Below, in pieces: positions 50,301-58,831 of a DNA stretch of 64,000 bases. The notes under the pieces are model-generated. The model made no database searches. It was not told the origin of the DNA and saw only the letters and a program-made list of their open reading frames with translations. The position numbers were made by a program, and so were the translations under genes. Within the stretch, counting starts at the first letter, position 1; the number at the start of each line of letters is the position of its first letter. Source of the DNA: Elephas maximus indicus (taxonomy: Eukaryota > Chordata > Mammalia > Proboscidea > Elephantidae); the NCBI RefSeq assembly GCF_024166365.1, contig NC_064830.1, positions 94,046,968 through 94,110,967 of the forward strand. Reading direction: 5' to 3'.

Positions 50301-50377
50301 TCCTGCCATTCCCACACAGCCACTGCCATGGGGCTGGTGTACACCTGAGCCAGGGAGGGGCTTGGGGCCATGGCCAT
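20152..50377 (-). CDS. DTX2: DTX2, deltex E3 ubiquitin-protein ligase 2 (nine coding exons)
   Basis: DTX2 is a RING E3 ligase of the deltex family. Family members modulate Notch signalling and can ubiquitinate ADP-ribose. Coding exons on the minus strand are 50377-50110, 48241-47611, 41100-41000, 35320-35180, 32137-32064, 30648-30490, 29453-29292, 22160-22071 and 20379-20152. All junctions are GT-AG and phases agree, giving 617 residues (human about 622). WWE domains occupy about residues 8-97 and 98-175, a Pro/Ser-rich linker about 180-340, and a basic [10 protein letters not shown] about 370-380. The RING ligands are C407, C410, C440, H442, H445, C448, C464 and C467. The deltex C-terminal domain ends TEDCLEQQ. 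I see no damage. A 5.7-kb L1 and many AfroSINEs lie in its introns. Confidence 0.97.
20380..22070. other. DTX2 intron 8
   Basis: It contains L2-like sequence (about 20900-21360: 'tcttcatacaccccagcccc', 'tctgcctgagatgttcttct') and a MaLR-type LTR at 21452-21795. No other gene is supported. Confidence 0.6.
21452..21795 (+). mobile_element. MLT1-like MaLR LTR
   Basis: It begins 'tgttatggattgaattgtgt' and contains 'tgaccttgtttggaaataag' and 'gaagctggaaaagacaaaga'. It ends near 'taataaattcctattggtta'. Solo LTR. Confidence 0.8.
22071..22160 (-). CDS. DTX2: DTX2 coding exon 8
   Basis: Thirty residues (513-542) of the deltex C-terminal domain: [20 protein letters not shown], then [10 protein letters not shown]. 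Acceptor ctcctgcag, donor gtaagg, both phase 0. Confidence 0.97.
22161..23143. other. DTX2 intron 7, part left of the L1
   Basis: Mostly unassigned sequence. About 22360-22446 is a roughly 90% copy of L1 5' UTR sequence found again at 23213-23300. The L1 target-site duplication lies at 23133-23143. Confidence 0.55.
24840..25870 (+). pseudogene. L1 ORF1 remnant
   Basis: Lysine- and glutamate-rich fragments, then text typical of the end of L1 ORF1 ('catccttcaagaatgaagg' type, 'ccagaaggcaatggaataac'). It is interrupted by several stops and frame changes. Confidence 0.6.
26243..28400 (+). pseudogene. L1 ORF2 remnant (endonuclease and partial RT)
   Basis: The start ATGGCAGAAGTAAGT leads into [17 protein letters not shown]-like endonuclease text. 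RT palm signatures include [18 protein letters not shown] near 27575 and FADD at 28242-28253. After GYKVD near 28345 the sequence soon passes into 3' UTR, so the cysteine-rich C terminus is absent. Several frameshifts and stops are present. Confidence 0.8.
28871..29291. other. DTX2 intron 7, part right of the L1
   Basis: L2-like text ('cctccaggaagccttccctgg') lies at about 29025-29060. No exon is recognised. Confidence 0.5.
29292..29453 (-). CDS. DTX2: DTX2 coding exon 7
   Basis: Residues 459-512. [20 protein letters not shown] supplies the last two RING cysteines (C464, C467) and starts the deltex C-terminal domain, ending YNIPHGIQ. Acceptor tattcag, donor gtaagg. Confidence 0.97.
29454..30489. 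other. DTX2 intron 6
   Basis: No named repeat or second gene is recognised. Confidence 0.45.
30490..30648 (-). CDS. DTX2: DTX2 coding exon 6 (RING)
   Basis: Residues 406-458. DCIICMEKL gives the first zinc ligands and CSHAFHLLC the C-x-H-x2-H-x2-C cluster, followed by AMYCNGNK. This is the E2-binding RING core. Acceptor cctttag, donor gtgccc. Confidence 0.97.
30649..32063. other. DTX2 intron 5
   Basis: About 30960-31230 is another copy of the unassigned ancient repeat ('ggcagagggaacagagtatt', 'gttgggctttatcttgtaag'). Nothing else is named. Confidence 0.45.
32064..32137 (-). CDS. DTX2: DTX2 coding exon 5
   Basis: Residues about 381-405: [18 protein letters not shown] and then KAPPDE, the linker before the RING. 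It is 74 nt with donor gtacgt. The acceptor reads tcctagGAGGGG; using the second AG three bases on would drop one residue. Confidence 0.93.
32138..35179. other. DTX2 intron 4
   Basis: It holds a minisatellite at 33238-33395 and a MIR remnant at about 33610-33740 ('ttaactctggctctcctgtg', plus). The rest is unassigned. Confidence 0.5.
33238..33395 (+). repeat. GC-rich minisatellite, about 49-bp compound unit
   Basis: Copies of ggagcagaggagggcacc alternate with copies extended by agggagcccg. Spacing between successive gagcagag starts is about 20 then 29 bases, making a 49-bp higher unit repeated two to three times. Confidence 0.85.
35180..35320 (-). CDS. DTX2: DTX2 coding exon 4
   Basis: Residues about 334-381: [19 protein letters not shown], then a Pro/Ser-rich run, then a basic cluster [10 protein letters not shown] that could act as a nuclear-localisation signal. 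Acceptor ccgtgtag, donor gtagtt. Confidence 0.96.
36186..36385 (-). mobile_element. AfroSINE, long subfamily
   Basis: 'attctgactcatagtgaccc', 'tagaactgtcccatgcagtt', 'ggttagcagccgagagctta' and 'accaggctcc', in reverse orientation. Confidence 0.92.
36418..36630 (+). mobile_element. AfroSINE, long subfamily
   Basis: 'aggagccctggtagaataat', gttcgaaccc B-box, the 'gcagtctgcttccag' insert, 'ggggcagttctactctgtcc' and 'gctatgagtcagaatcaact'. Its head faces the head of the preceding copy, 32 bases away. Confidence 0.92.
36640..37290 (+). mobile_element. ERVL-type solo LTR
   Basis: 'ctatataaatgaagacct' is TATA-like and 'gctgtaataaaactataatc' is a polyadenylation region. Then come 'ctgagttctatgaatccttc', 'ccgatctgtagccagcaggt' and 'agcttgtgagatctgaccg'. 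These are in the order of an ERVL LTR (MLT2-like). No internal viral genes lie beside it. Confidence 0.65.
38320..39130 (+). mobile_element. Lineage-type L1 3' UTR, 5'-truncated
   Basis: 'gctcctttaaaaattcacct' and 'ctgtgtaaaccttcacggaa' parallel the 3' UTR of the intron 7 L1 ('gctcctttaagaactatcta'). The tail is A-rich. No ORF2 is retained. Confidence 0.65.
39940..40160 (+). repeat. MIR SINE
   Basis: 'ggtttcctcaaatgtaaaat', 'gtacctacctcacaaagttg' and 'aaataaattaacacacgtgc' follow the MIR core and 3' part. Confidence 0.8.
41000..41100 (-). CDS. DTX2: DTX2 coding exon 3
   Basis: Residues about 300-334: [20 protein letters not shown], then [14 protein letters not shown]. This is the low-complexity linker. 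Acceptor ttcccccag, donor gtaggc; 101 nt, phase-consistent. Confidence 0.95.
41366..41405 (+). repeat. Two-copy tandem repeat, 20 bp
   Basis: The unit aaggaagacacctatgtga occurs twice in succession with at most one difference. Confidence 0.85.
41729..41899 (-). mobile_element. AfroSINE with perfect 10-bp target duplication
   Basis: Reversed AfroSINE ('tcgagtcgattctgactcac' to 'taccagggtttcc'). The flanks ggggctttaa at 41719-41728 and 41900-41909 are identical. Confidence 0.93.
41929..42108 (-). mobile_element. AfroSINE, diverged subfamily
   Basis: 'cagttcagactcatggtgac', 'agagtagaactgtgttccat' and 'accactcaggactc'. It lacks the typical internal block of the other copies. Confidence 0.8.
42130..42690 (+). 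mobile_element. Old L1M 3' UTR
   Basis: 'ctgaggagctgtcacagact', 'gacatgcaactggacgcaat' and 'acttttccgtaagtctaaaa', then ttatttcaaaataaaag. This is the standard 3' end of an old L1M, with an A run at 42490-42510. Confidence 0.7.
42713..42752 (+). mobile_element. AfroSINE/RTE 3'-end fragment
   Basis: 'ataaatctgaatcaacttga' followed by cagcaactgg is the shared AfroSINE/RTE 3' terminus. No head is present. Confidence 0.65.
43684..43900 (+). mobile_element. AfroSINE, variant subfamily
   Basis: 'tggagtccctgggtggtcca', 'agaagtacctcggaagaaag', 'aaaaccaatggagcacctg' and 'gcgagtcagaatcaactcca'. Confidence 0.85.
44039..44203 (+). mobile_element. AfroSINE
   Basis: 'agccctggtggcagagtggt', gttcgaaccta B-box, 'cagttctactctgtcctata' and 'cgctatgagtcagaatcaaa'. 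Flanks aagcaaatggca and aagcaaggggca suggest a target duplication. Confidence 0.92.
44345..44530 (+). repeat. MIR SINE
   Basis: 'cttcagtttcttcagctgta' followed by agatgaggataataa matches the MIR core. Confidence 0.65.
46320..46510 (+). repeat. MIR SINE
   Basis: 'gcctgggttttagtccgagt' then 'ctaactgacttgcaacctca' and 'aacggtag' fit MIR in order, with strong divergence. Confidence 0.55.
47611..48241 (-). CDS. DTX2: DTX2 coding exon 2 (second WWE domain)
   Basis: Residues about 90-300. It carries the second WWE domain ([46 protein letters not shown]), then [20 protein letters not shown] and a Ser/Pro-rich region. WWE pairs in deltex proteins bind ADP-ribosylated partners and, in the fly protein, Notch ankyrin repeats. 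It is 631 nt between aaacag and gtatct. Confidence 0.97.
48242..50109. other. DTX2 intron 1 (between coding exons 1 and 2)
   Basis: An A run is at 48598-48612 and a MER5A-type transposon at about 49417-49612. The rest is unassigned. Confidence 0.55.
49417..49612 (+). mobile_element. MER5A-type hAT-Charlie MITE
   Basis: 'tttctcaaccttggcactat', 'ggatgtttagcagcatccct', 'ctctacccactagatgccaa' and 'aaacattgccaaatgtcccc' are MER5A in order. It is a non-autonomous DNA transposon with no ORF. Confidence 0.88.
50110..50377 (-). CDS. DTX2: DTX2 coding exon 1 (start codon, first WWE domain)
   Basis: It starts at ATG 50377-50375 ([16 protein letters not shown]), with a good Kozak A at -3 (agATGG). It covers the first WWE domain: [39 protein letters not shown] and [16 protein letters not shown]. 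Donor is gtaagacc. A second ATG two codons on would also fit the family start. Confidence 0.97.
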
Positions 50378-50467
50378 CTTTCTCCAAGACTCCCTCTGCT
50401 TTCCCACACAGCTTCAGACCACTCTGGGCTGGAGCCTGAGGTTCATTGCTCAGCGTCTCCCGCAGAC
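50378..50467 (-). other. DTX2: DTX2 5' UTR part of the first coding exon
   Basis: Untranslated sequence before the ATG, bounded by the acceptor ctgtttacag at 50468. The transcript therefore has at least one further upstream non-coding exon, which I could not locate. Confidence 0.75.
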
Positions 50468-50707
50468 CTGTAAACAGGACAGACACAAGGGCACATCAAT
50501 ACCCCTGCCAGAGCCAGTGTTTAGATCAGTCAATGGCAAATCGATGCAACCTCTTCCACTCCTCACTCCGACACCAACTGAGGCAAACCAATCATTTCCA
50601 TTCTGTCCCATCTGGCTCCAAGTGCCCAGGCACAGCACTGCCTCCTCTCTGATGTTCAGGAAGACGTAGTAGAGTTTAGGTGCTCCTCATTAGCCCAGTT
50701 CTACCTG

Positions 50708-50890
50708 TTTCCAATAATTTCCCTTTGACCCAACTACTTAGCATATACTGCATTTATACTGTATGTATTTTCATGAGTCACCCCAAATCTGTGGAAGGAG
50801 GAGGCTATCACAATTCCTTGTACTGTGTTAAGGACTTTTTAAAGACAGTTTGTTTATAACATTTATATTAACACTCCCTATGTTACAAAC
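50708..50890 (+). repeat. Left copy of direct repeat flanking the RTE fragment
   Basis: It shares atttccctttga-cccaactacttag, gcatttatact, aaggactttt and gtttgttt in the same order with 51708-51887, with about 75% identity by eye. Confidence 0.75.
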
Positions 50891-51707
50891 CAGGATTGGA
50901 GCAAGATCTATTAACAACCTGTGTTATGCAGATGACACAACCTTGCTTGCTCAAAGTGAAGAGGACTTGAAGGACTTACTGATGAAGACCAAAGACTACA
51001 GCCTTCAGTATGAATTAAACCTTAACGTAAAGAAAACGAAAATCCTCACAACTGGGCCAATAAGCACCACCACGATAAACAGAAAAGGCTGAAGTTGCCG
51101 AGGATTTCACTTCACCTGGATCCACCATCAACTGCCACAGAAGCAGTGGTCAAGAAACCAAACAATGCATTGAATTGGGTACATCTGCTACAAAAGACCC
51201 ATAAAGTGGTAAAAAGCAAAAACACCACTTTGAGGACTAAGGTGCACCTGACCCAAGCCATGGTATTTTCTATCGCCTCATGTGCATACGAAAGCTGGAC
51301 AATCAATAAAGAAGACTGAAGAATTGATGCCTCTGAGTTATGGTGTCGGCAAAGAATACTGAATATACCATGGACTGACAGAAGAATGAACAAGTAAGTC
51401 TGTCTTGGAAGAAGTACAGCCAGAATGTTCCTTAGAAGCAAGGATGGCGAAACTTCGTCTTACGTCCTTTGTACTTCTTATCAGAAGAGACCAGTCCCTG
51501 GAGAAGGACATCATGCTTGGTAACGTAGGAGGGGAGCAAAAAACAGGAAGACCGTCAACAAGATGGACTGACACGGTGCTTACAACAATGAGCTCAAGCA
51601 TAACAACAACTGTGAGGATGGCGCAGGACTAGGCAATTTTTCCTTCCACTGTACACAGGGTTGCTATGAGTTGGAACTGACTCCAAGGCACCCAACGACA
51701 ATCTTTT
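50891..51707 (+). mobile_element. RTE-clade LINE (RTE1_LA/BovB-like) 3' fragment
   Basis: It opens in reverse transcriptase text: INNLCYADDTTLLAQSEEDL, with the catalytic YADD at 50925-50936, then LNVKKTKILTTGP. Further on are ESWTINKED and 'accatggactgacagaagaa', typical of RTE C termini. The 3' end 'gctatgagttggaactgact' matches the AfroSINE 3' end, supporting RTE as the SINE's partner. It is inactive: 5'-truncated with stops. Confidence 0.85.
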
Positions 51708-51887
51708 TCCAGAGATTTCCCTTTGAACCAACTATTTAGTATATGCATTTATACTATACGTATTTTCGCAAGTGCCCCCCAAATCTTCTGTGGAATAAGG
51801 CTTTCATGATCCTTTATACCTGTATAAGGACTTTTCAAACAACGTTTGTTTGTGAGATATATGTTATCCCTCCCTGTGTTACAGATG
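51708..51887 (+). repeat. Right copy of direct repeat flanking the RTE fragment
   Basis: See 50708-50890. This copy runs on into MIR-like sequence (tgttacagatg..., interrupted by an AfroSINE), so it is probably the original locus. Confidence 0.7.
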
Positions 51888-52097
51888 GAGTCCCTAGGTG
51901 GTGGAAACAGTTAATGCAAACTTGGCTGCTAACCAAAAGGTTGATAGTTCAAGTCCACCCAGAGGCACCTTAGAAGGTAGGTCTGACGATCTACTTCCAA
52001 AATAATCAGACGTTAAAAACCCTGTGGAGCACGGTTCTACTCTGATGCTCATGGGGTCACCCTGAGTCAAAATCAACTTGACGATAATTGGTTTTCA
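51888..52097 (+). mobile_element. AfroSINE with perfect 11-bp target duplication
   Basis: 'gagtccctaggtggtggaaa' through 'gagtcaaaatcaacttgacg'. The flanks tgttacagatg at 51877-51887 and 52098-52108 are identical. Confidence 0.92.
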
Positions 52098-52289
52098 TGT
52101 TACAGATGACAAAAATGTGTCTCAGAAAGGTCCAGGGACTAAATGACATACAGGGGCATCAATGGCAAAACCGGGACTCCAACTACAGATTCTGGCTCTT
52201 TCCGTGTCTCCAGGCTCCCCCCAGAAGCATCACTAGACATGAAGAGAGCCCCACATAAACATTAAAATCCCCAGAGTGCTGAAGCCCCC

Positions 52290-52740
52290 ACTCCCCGGCC
52301 TTCTCAAGCCTCTCTTCGCCCCACCCCTGCGCCTGGGCCGTGCTGAGCAGCTGTCAGGCCCAGAGAACTCCGCCACATCCGGGCCTCCCACTCACCTTCT
52401 GGGGCTTTCTTCCATCCACTCCAGCCCTACTCCTCTTCCCTTAGTAAATTCTCCTCATCCTTCGGGTCAAGCCTGTGTCATCCAGGGAGGCCTTCCCTGG
52501 CCACCTGTCACATGACCTCACAGTACTCTTCACGTCTCCACTGCACTGATCAGATCTGTCATGACCACATACACGTCTGAGTATGATGACTGTTCCATGT
52601 CTTTCTGCCCCACCAGACTGGAAGCACCATGAGGGCAGCAACCTAGGAGTCTGTCTCACGGCTGCACCTCCAGCACCCAGTGAGGACCTGACACGTAGTA
52701 AATGTTCTATACATATGAGTTCAAAACATGGCTGAATGAA
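52290..52740 (+). repeat. L2 LINE 3' end
   Basis: 'catccagggaggccttccct', 'ccccaccagactggaagcac', 'catgagggcagcaacc' and 'agcacccagtgaggacctga' are the L2 3' end in order. Confidence 0.75.
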
Positions 52741-52879
52741 CGTGGAAGAGGATTCTGCTATGAGCCTGCAGCAGCGGGAATGGGGAAAGAGGTTTTACCA
52801 TGGCAGCACCCCCAGAACACTAGCTGAGAAGGGACTAACGTTAGAGACAAAAACCAAACATACTTATCTCACTAAAGCT

Positions 52880-53290
52880 AATGGACTGACAAGGTTCAAG
52901 GAGGTCCACTGACTTATTCAAGGTCACACGTATCCTAAGTGGCAGCAAACCCAGATCAATCTGGTTCTAACACCTATTTTCTTAGAGAGGAAGGCTTACC
53001 CTGAACTCTACTTTGGGCTCTACTTTCAGGATCCTCTTAAACCAAGGGAAAGAGGAAGGGAGAGAAGACTCTGCACCCCAAGCTCTAAGCACCTGCAGTT
53101 GTTCCAGCATGTCCACGCACAACCCTGGTGCTGACAGGGTTCCCACTCATCATCTCTTCTGAATCCCACACATCAAATTTTACCCCCATTTTGCAGATGT
53201 AGAAACAGATCCAGGCAGCTGGAGTGACTCGCTATGGTCACACGGCTAATAAAAAGGCTGGAACTCCAGGCTCTGCTGCCCCTTCCCCTG
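52880..53290 (-). repeat. MIR remnants (two, reversed)
   Basis: 'attcaaggtcacacg' near 52915 and 'ccattttgcagatgtagaaa' near 53188 are reversed MIR cores. Confidence 0.55.
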
Positions 53291-53375
53291 TGCTGCACCA
53301 TCATGGTTTCAGCGAGAAAGCCAAGACCACATGCCCCAGAAGGAAGGTAGAGCTGGGACTGTGGTTCTTGTTAGT

Positions 53376-53569
53376 GGCCTTCGAGTCCATTCTGACTCAT
53401 GGCTACTCCAGGTGTGCAGAGTAGAACTGCTCCATAGGGTTTTCAAGGCTGTGACCTTTCAGAAGCAGACCGCCAGGCTTGCCTTCCGAGGCGCCTCTGG
53501 GAGGTTTTGAACTGCCAACCTTTCGGGTAGTAGTTGGACGCTTAACTGTTTACACCACCCAGGGACTCC
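53376..53569 (-). mobile_element. AfroSINE, variant subfamily
   Basis: 'gtccattctgactcatggct', 'cagagtagaactgctccata', 'cagaagcagaccgccaggct' and 'cacccagggactcc', reversed. Confidence 0.9.
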
Positions 53570-54470
53570 TGAAGTGGCACACAAAAATGGAATAGGCACT
53601 AACACTCCTGAAACATTTGCTGTAACATCTGATAAAGTTACTTAGCTCTCCAAGCTTACTTTCTTCCATTTTAAAAATGGAGATAGCAACAGCTTTCCTA
53701 AGTTCTTTTCACTGGAATTAAGAGACAGGTATATATAAAGCACCCAGCACAGCACCAGGCATACAGCACATCTTCAACAAATCTTGGTCCCCTTTTTTTC
53801 CCTCAACCCAAGAACCTACCCATACCTCACCCCTCATCACTGAGGAGTGGTGGCAAAGGGTGGTACTGAACTGCACCCAGCATGAGAATCTAGGAGATGA
53901 GTCAGGTCTGCAGTAAGGCTGGGCACACCATGGGTGCCAGGCCTGCCCTGAGCTGCTAATTCCTCTTTGAAGGCCCTAGAGGATTAGATCTGGGATGCCC
54001 TTGGGATGGATGGCTGGTGTAGCTCAGTACCAGCAATTAGAAGCCTCTATAACCATTCTTTTTTTTTTTATAACCATATGCAGGTACAAATCACAGGACT
54101 GGTTTCAAAACCAATTACTCCTGAGTCCTGACAAGCCTTCTGCCAGGTGTCACTCATCTCTCAGGCAGTCGGGGCTTCCCACATCACCCGCACATGTGCT
54201 ATGTTCCAGCATGTCGACACATCCCTAGATGAACAAACTCACAGAACTCTGACAACAACCTGAAAAATACAGTCAAGAACTTCAGCTAAAGCTTTACATG
54301 AAAGCATTCAACCTTCACGGACCGAGGGCTCCCCACGGTCCAGGCCCTGTCAGGGTGCTAGGGACCCAGAAATGAGGAAGACACGGCACACAGCCCCTCC
54401 ATGACTGGCCGCTGTCCCCACTCATACCAAGCCCTACACTCTTTGTATCTTATGGCCAGCAACATCAAAT

Positions 54471-54688
54471 TCTCAAAAAAAAAAACACTAAACCAGGTGC
54501 CACCTAGTGGGCTCCGACTCACGGCAACCCCATGTATGTTTAGAGTAGAACTGTGTCCATAGGCCTTTCAAGGTCTGATTTTTCAGACACAGATCACCAA
54601 ACCTTTCTTCTGAGGCACCTCTGAGGGGACTTGAGCCACCAATCTTCTGGTTAGCAGCCAAGCACATAACTGTACCACCCAAGGATTC
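54471..54688 (-). mobile_element. AfroSINE with 8-bp target duplication
   Basis: 'ctccgactcacggcaacccc', 'ggcacctctgaggggacttg' and 'gttagcagccaagcacataa'. The repeats catcaaat at 54463-54470 and 54689-54696 flank it. Confidence 0.88.
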
Positions 54689-55307
54689 CATCAAATCTTA
54701 GCAAGTCTCCAAACATTCTGAGCCATTTCCCACTTCCCAGCCACTGATCCTGCTGGTGCATATGTCCAGATGCCCATCCTGCTCTCTCCACCCAGGCCAC
54801 CAAGCAAACATGGCCACCTTTCCAGATTCAACCACAGCACCCCCTCTTCTGAGCCCTCTGACCCAACCCCTCACCGGAAAGGGCTGACTCCCCTCCTGTG
54901 TGTCTTTACCACATACTACATCTATCTCAACATGACTGCATGTATTGGCTTCCATGTCTGTCTCCCCAGAGCAACAGGAACTCTCTGAGGTCAGAGCTAC
55001 AGTTCCGCAAACACCTACTATCCCAGAGGGTCTACAACAGCAGAGGACAAGGAAAGGAGAACTTTCTGCTCCAGAGGTATGGGAGCAAATCTGAGGCAAT
55101 GCCCAGAAACTCCCACTGGCAGTCTACTTGAACACAGCAATTATGGGCAATCAGGTGGCCGTGTCGACGTAGCCCTTCTCAGCAACAACCTCAGCCATCA
55201 TTCAACAGCAGTTCACAAACCTAATTTGTTTCAGCTCCTAATTATGGGGCTACTTAGGGTATTTTTTGTTTTAAAAAATTATGATAAAAATGCTCGTCAT
55301 TAGTCTT

Positions 55308-55513
55308 CTTGTTGCTGTGAGCTATCCAGCTGATTCTGAGTCATAGTGACCCTACAGGACAGAGCTGAACTACGCCATGGTGTTTCCTAGGCTGTGATCT
55401 TTACAGGAGCAGATCGCCAGGTCTTTCCCTCCCACAGAGTGATGGGTGGGTTCAAACTGCCGATCTTTGGGTTAGCAGCCAAGTGCTTAACCACTGTGAC
55501 ACCAGGGCTCCTT
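55308..55513 (-). mobile_element. AfroSINE, long subfamily
   Basis: 'gattctgagtcatagtgacc', 'ctttacaggagcagatcgcc', 'gttagcagccaagtgcttaa' and 'accagggctcc'. The flanks gtcattagtctt (55296-55307) and gtcagtagtctt (55514-55525) differ at one base. Confidence 0.92.
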
Positions 55514-55525
55514 GTCAGTAGTCTT

Positions 55526-56224
55526 AAGGAAATGCATATCAAAACCACAATAAGACACCACTTCACACCCACTGGGATGGCTATTATCAGAAAACAGAAA
55601 ATAACGAGTGCTGGTGAGGATTTGGAGAAATTGGAACACATGTGCCCTACTAGTAAGGATGTAAAAAGGTGCAGACCTGCTGTGGGGAACAGTGTCGTGG
55701 TTCTCAAAAAGTTAAACAAAGAACTACCATATGACCCAGGAATTCCACTCCCCTGGATATACCCAAAACTTGAAAACAGGGGCTCAAACAGAAACTTGTA
55801 CACCAATGTTCACTGTACCACTATTGACAATAGCCAAAAGGTTGAAACAACCCAAGTAAGTGTCCATCAACAGATGGACACAATGGAATATTATTCAGTC
55901 ATAAAGAGAAGTGAAGTTCTGATACATGCTACAACACAGATGAACCCTGAAAACATTATGCTGAGTGAAATAAGTCAGGCACAAAAGAACAAATTTGTAG
56001 GATCCTGGAGTATCTAGAATAGGCAAATGCATAGAGACCAAAATTTATTAGTGGTTACCAGGGGCTAGGGGGAAGGTAATGGGGAGCTATTGCTTAAGAG
56101 GAACGGAGTTTCTGTTCGGGGTGATGAAAAACTTTTGAAAACGGACAGTGGCGATGGTTGTACAACATGGTGAATGATATAACTGATGTAGCTAAATTGT
56201 ACACTTAAAAATGGTTAAAATACC
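55526..56224 (+). mobile_element. Old L1M ORF2 end and 3' UTR
   Basis: 'aaggaaatgcatatcaaaac', 'atgacccaggaattccactc' and 'ggaatattattcagtcataa', then gtggttaccaggggctag. An open frame of about 200 codons here is L1 relic, not a host gene. Confidence 0.85.
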
Positions 56225-56705
56225 AATGACTACCCTGACAGGAAACACAACAGAGAACCCCTGAGGGAGCAGAACAGTGGCATGCACACCCCAAATTCTC
56301 ATAAAAAGTCCAGACTTAATGGTCTGACTGAGACTAGAATGACCCTGGAGGTCATGGTCCCCAGACCTTCCTTTAGCCCAAGACAGGAACCATTCCCAAA
56401 GCCAGCTCTTCAGACAGGGGTTGGACTGGACTATGGAAAAGACAGTGGGTACTGGTGAAGAATGAGCTTCTTGGATCAAGTCAGTACAAGACTATGTTGG
56501 CATCTCCTGTCTACAGGGGCATGAGAAGGTAGAAGGGGTCAGAAGCTGGCTGAATGGACCCAAAAAGAGAGAGTGGAAGGAAGAAGTGTGCTGTCTCATT
56601 ATGGGGAGAGTAATTAGGCGTATATATCAAGGTGTTTATAAATTTGTATGAGCCTGACTTGATTTGTAAACTTTCACTTAAAGCACAATAAATTTTTTTT
56701 TTAAA
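56225..56705 (+). mobile_element. Lineage-type L1 3' UTR
   Basis: It ends 'gtaaactttcacttaaagca' then caataaattttt, which is the reverse complement of the start of the nested L1 at 8767. Confidence 0.7.
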
Positions 56706-57099
56706 AAAGGTAATACTAAATCTACATGTTCTGAATCTCCAAAATCATTCTTTAAAGTATTTACCACGATAGCTTTAAAATTTTTGAAATAAAAACTTTG
56801 CTTAAAAAAAAAAAAAGGTTAAAATAGCAAATACTTTGTTATATATTTTCACCACAATAAAATTTTTAAAGGGTAAAAAATAGTTACAATGGCAAATGTT
56901 TTATTTTATCACAATAAATTTTTATCATCACTATCGGCTGGGGATAAAAGTCTCAACCTGGAAGCAACCTAAACAAGGAAACGCTAAATAAACTATGGAC
57001 ATCCTAATGATAGAATAAAAATGTTCACAAAGGGATTAAGGACCTACGATAATGCTCATGAAAAATTAAAAATACAGATACAGAATTGCACACACATTC

Positions 57100-57330
57100 T
57101 GCTCTCATGCGGCTGTGTGTGCCATTTACCGAGCGCCCTTTACCACGTGGCACGCACTCTGCTTGGTGATTTTGCCAGCCACCTCTCTCAAACCTTCATG
57201 ACAACCCCGAAAGACAGGGACTATTCCTAGTCTTACAGATGAGGGAACTAAGTCCAAAAACATTAAGCATTTACCCAAGATCAGGCAACCAGTCTGTCAA
57301 AATATAAGGCCCATGTTCTATCTTACATAA
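57100..57330 (-). repeat. MIR SINE
   Basis: 'gtggcacgcactctgcttgg', 'cttacagatgagggaactaa' and 'tacccaagatcaggcaacca' are reversed MIR. Confidence 0.7.
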
Positions 57331-58830
57331 GCCAGTTTATAAGGCAGGAAGGGACAACACTGAAATGTTATTTGGGGTGGTGGAATTATGGGTAACTCTA
57401 TACTTTGAAAAGCTCTACAATGTTTGTATTACTTTTTATGATCAGGCCAAGTTTTCGTTTTTTTTTAATCAATGACCTTGACCAGCTTTCCTGTGTATCC
57501 TCCTAGCAGCTTTAGCTGGAAACCCCTGTCCAAGCACTGCACTGCTGAGGCACAAGGGAAAATGCTGTTATTTTATCTGCAAGGCACTTTCACTGAAACA
57601 AAAAAAAATTGCATGTACCTACGAATCTTTCTATCCTCAGAGGATTTAGATAAGCTTTAAACAAGGTATGAGCTGGCAGAAGAAGCTGAGTGAAATTCAT
57701 CCTGCCTAACTGCGAGCTTCCAAGTGGGCAAGCCCACACGAATGGCTCCCACTACAGCTGGCAGCCTCTGGGAAGAAGCGTCTGATTTGAAATTAGTACG
57801 CAGCCAGGGCTACGGTGGCAAATCACTTACAACTGCCAGCGTGTGAGAAATCCGTTTCATCCCTCCAAAGCCTACCAAAATGTTTAACACTGGGGCCTCC
57901 CTCTCCCCTGGCCTGAGTGGAGCAGGAGCCTGCCCGGTGGACGCCTCCTTCTGCTCACACCTGAATGCTGTAGCAAGGAGGGCATACTGGCTCTGCGAGG
58001 GACACCTCCACTCAGTCTCCCACGTGCTTGGTGACCTGGGGACAGTCATTTTCCCTTCTCTAGACTACTTCTCAGGCGGCTGCATTGGTTTTCTAACTTT
58101 TTATAAGGAGCAGAAAGCTTTTCCAAATTTGACATCTGCTGCCCATCAATATGCAAAACACAGAATAGTGGGGTGCTCTTCCTGACACAGAAGTGGGCCT
58201 CCATTCCTACCTCTCAAGAGGCCCATGGAGCTGCTGTGCGTAACAGGAGAGTTCTGGGGAGCCTGGATTGGAGACCAGGGAGACCAAGTGACTTCTAAAG
58301 CCTCTTCCAGCTCCAGCTCCACAAATACGTCTGGCATCATTGCTCAGTTCCCTTCGGACCTCTCTGTGGGCTGAATCTCCCAAACTCACTCAACTCACCT
58401 CACTCTTTAAGTCCCACTTCCTAAGCTGCCTCTCTTACTGACCCTTTCCAAGATGGATGGGCCTGAAATGCCACACCCCATCAGCTGACACTATGAGCAA
58501 GACCTATAACTAGAACATGACCTTCAAAGACTTCTTACAGTACAGTCGGAAAGTGAAATCCTGTGCACAAGCATATCAAAAAAAGTTCTACTTGCTAGGA
58601 AAAAAAAAAATTTTTTTTTTTTTTTTAGTTAAAAGCAATGAATACTATTTTTTGCTTAACAAATCAGTAAAAAAAAAATTATACGGAGACTTCATACTAC
58701 TGGGAAGGTTAAAATCTTTTCAGAAAACCATTTGGTTATATATATCAAATGAGTATCAAGAGGTTTAAAAATGTTCACTTTCATCCAGTAATCAAGAACC
58801 TATCTTAGTAAGACAGGTTCTTAAGAAAAA
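57331..58830. other. Non-genic, mostly unassigned
   Basis: No exon is recognised. An A10/T18 tract lies at about 58600-58627. Other text is unassigned. Confidence 0.4.
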
Positions 58831-58831
58831 C

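Noticed and set aside
55394-56017. Plus-strand open frame of 207 codons
   Set aside because: It starts in an antisense AfroSINE and continues in L1M ORF2-end sequence, so it is a relic of mobile elements.
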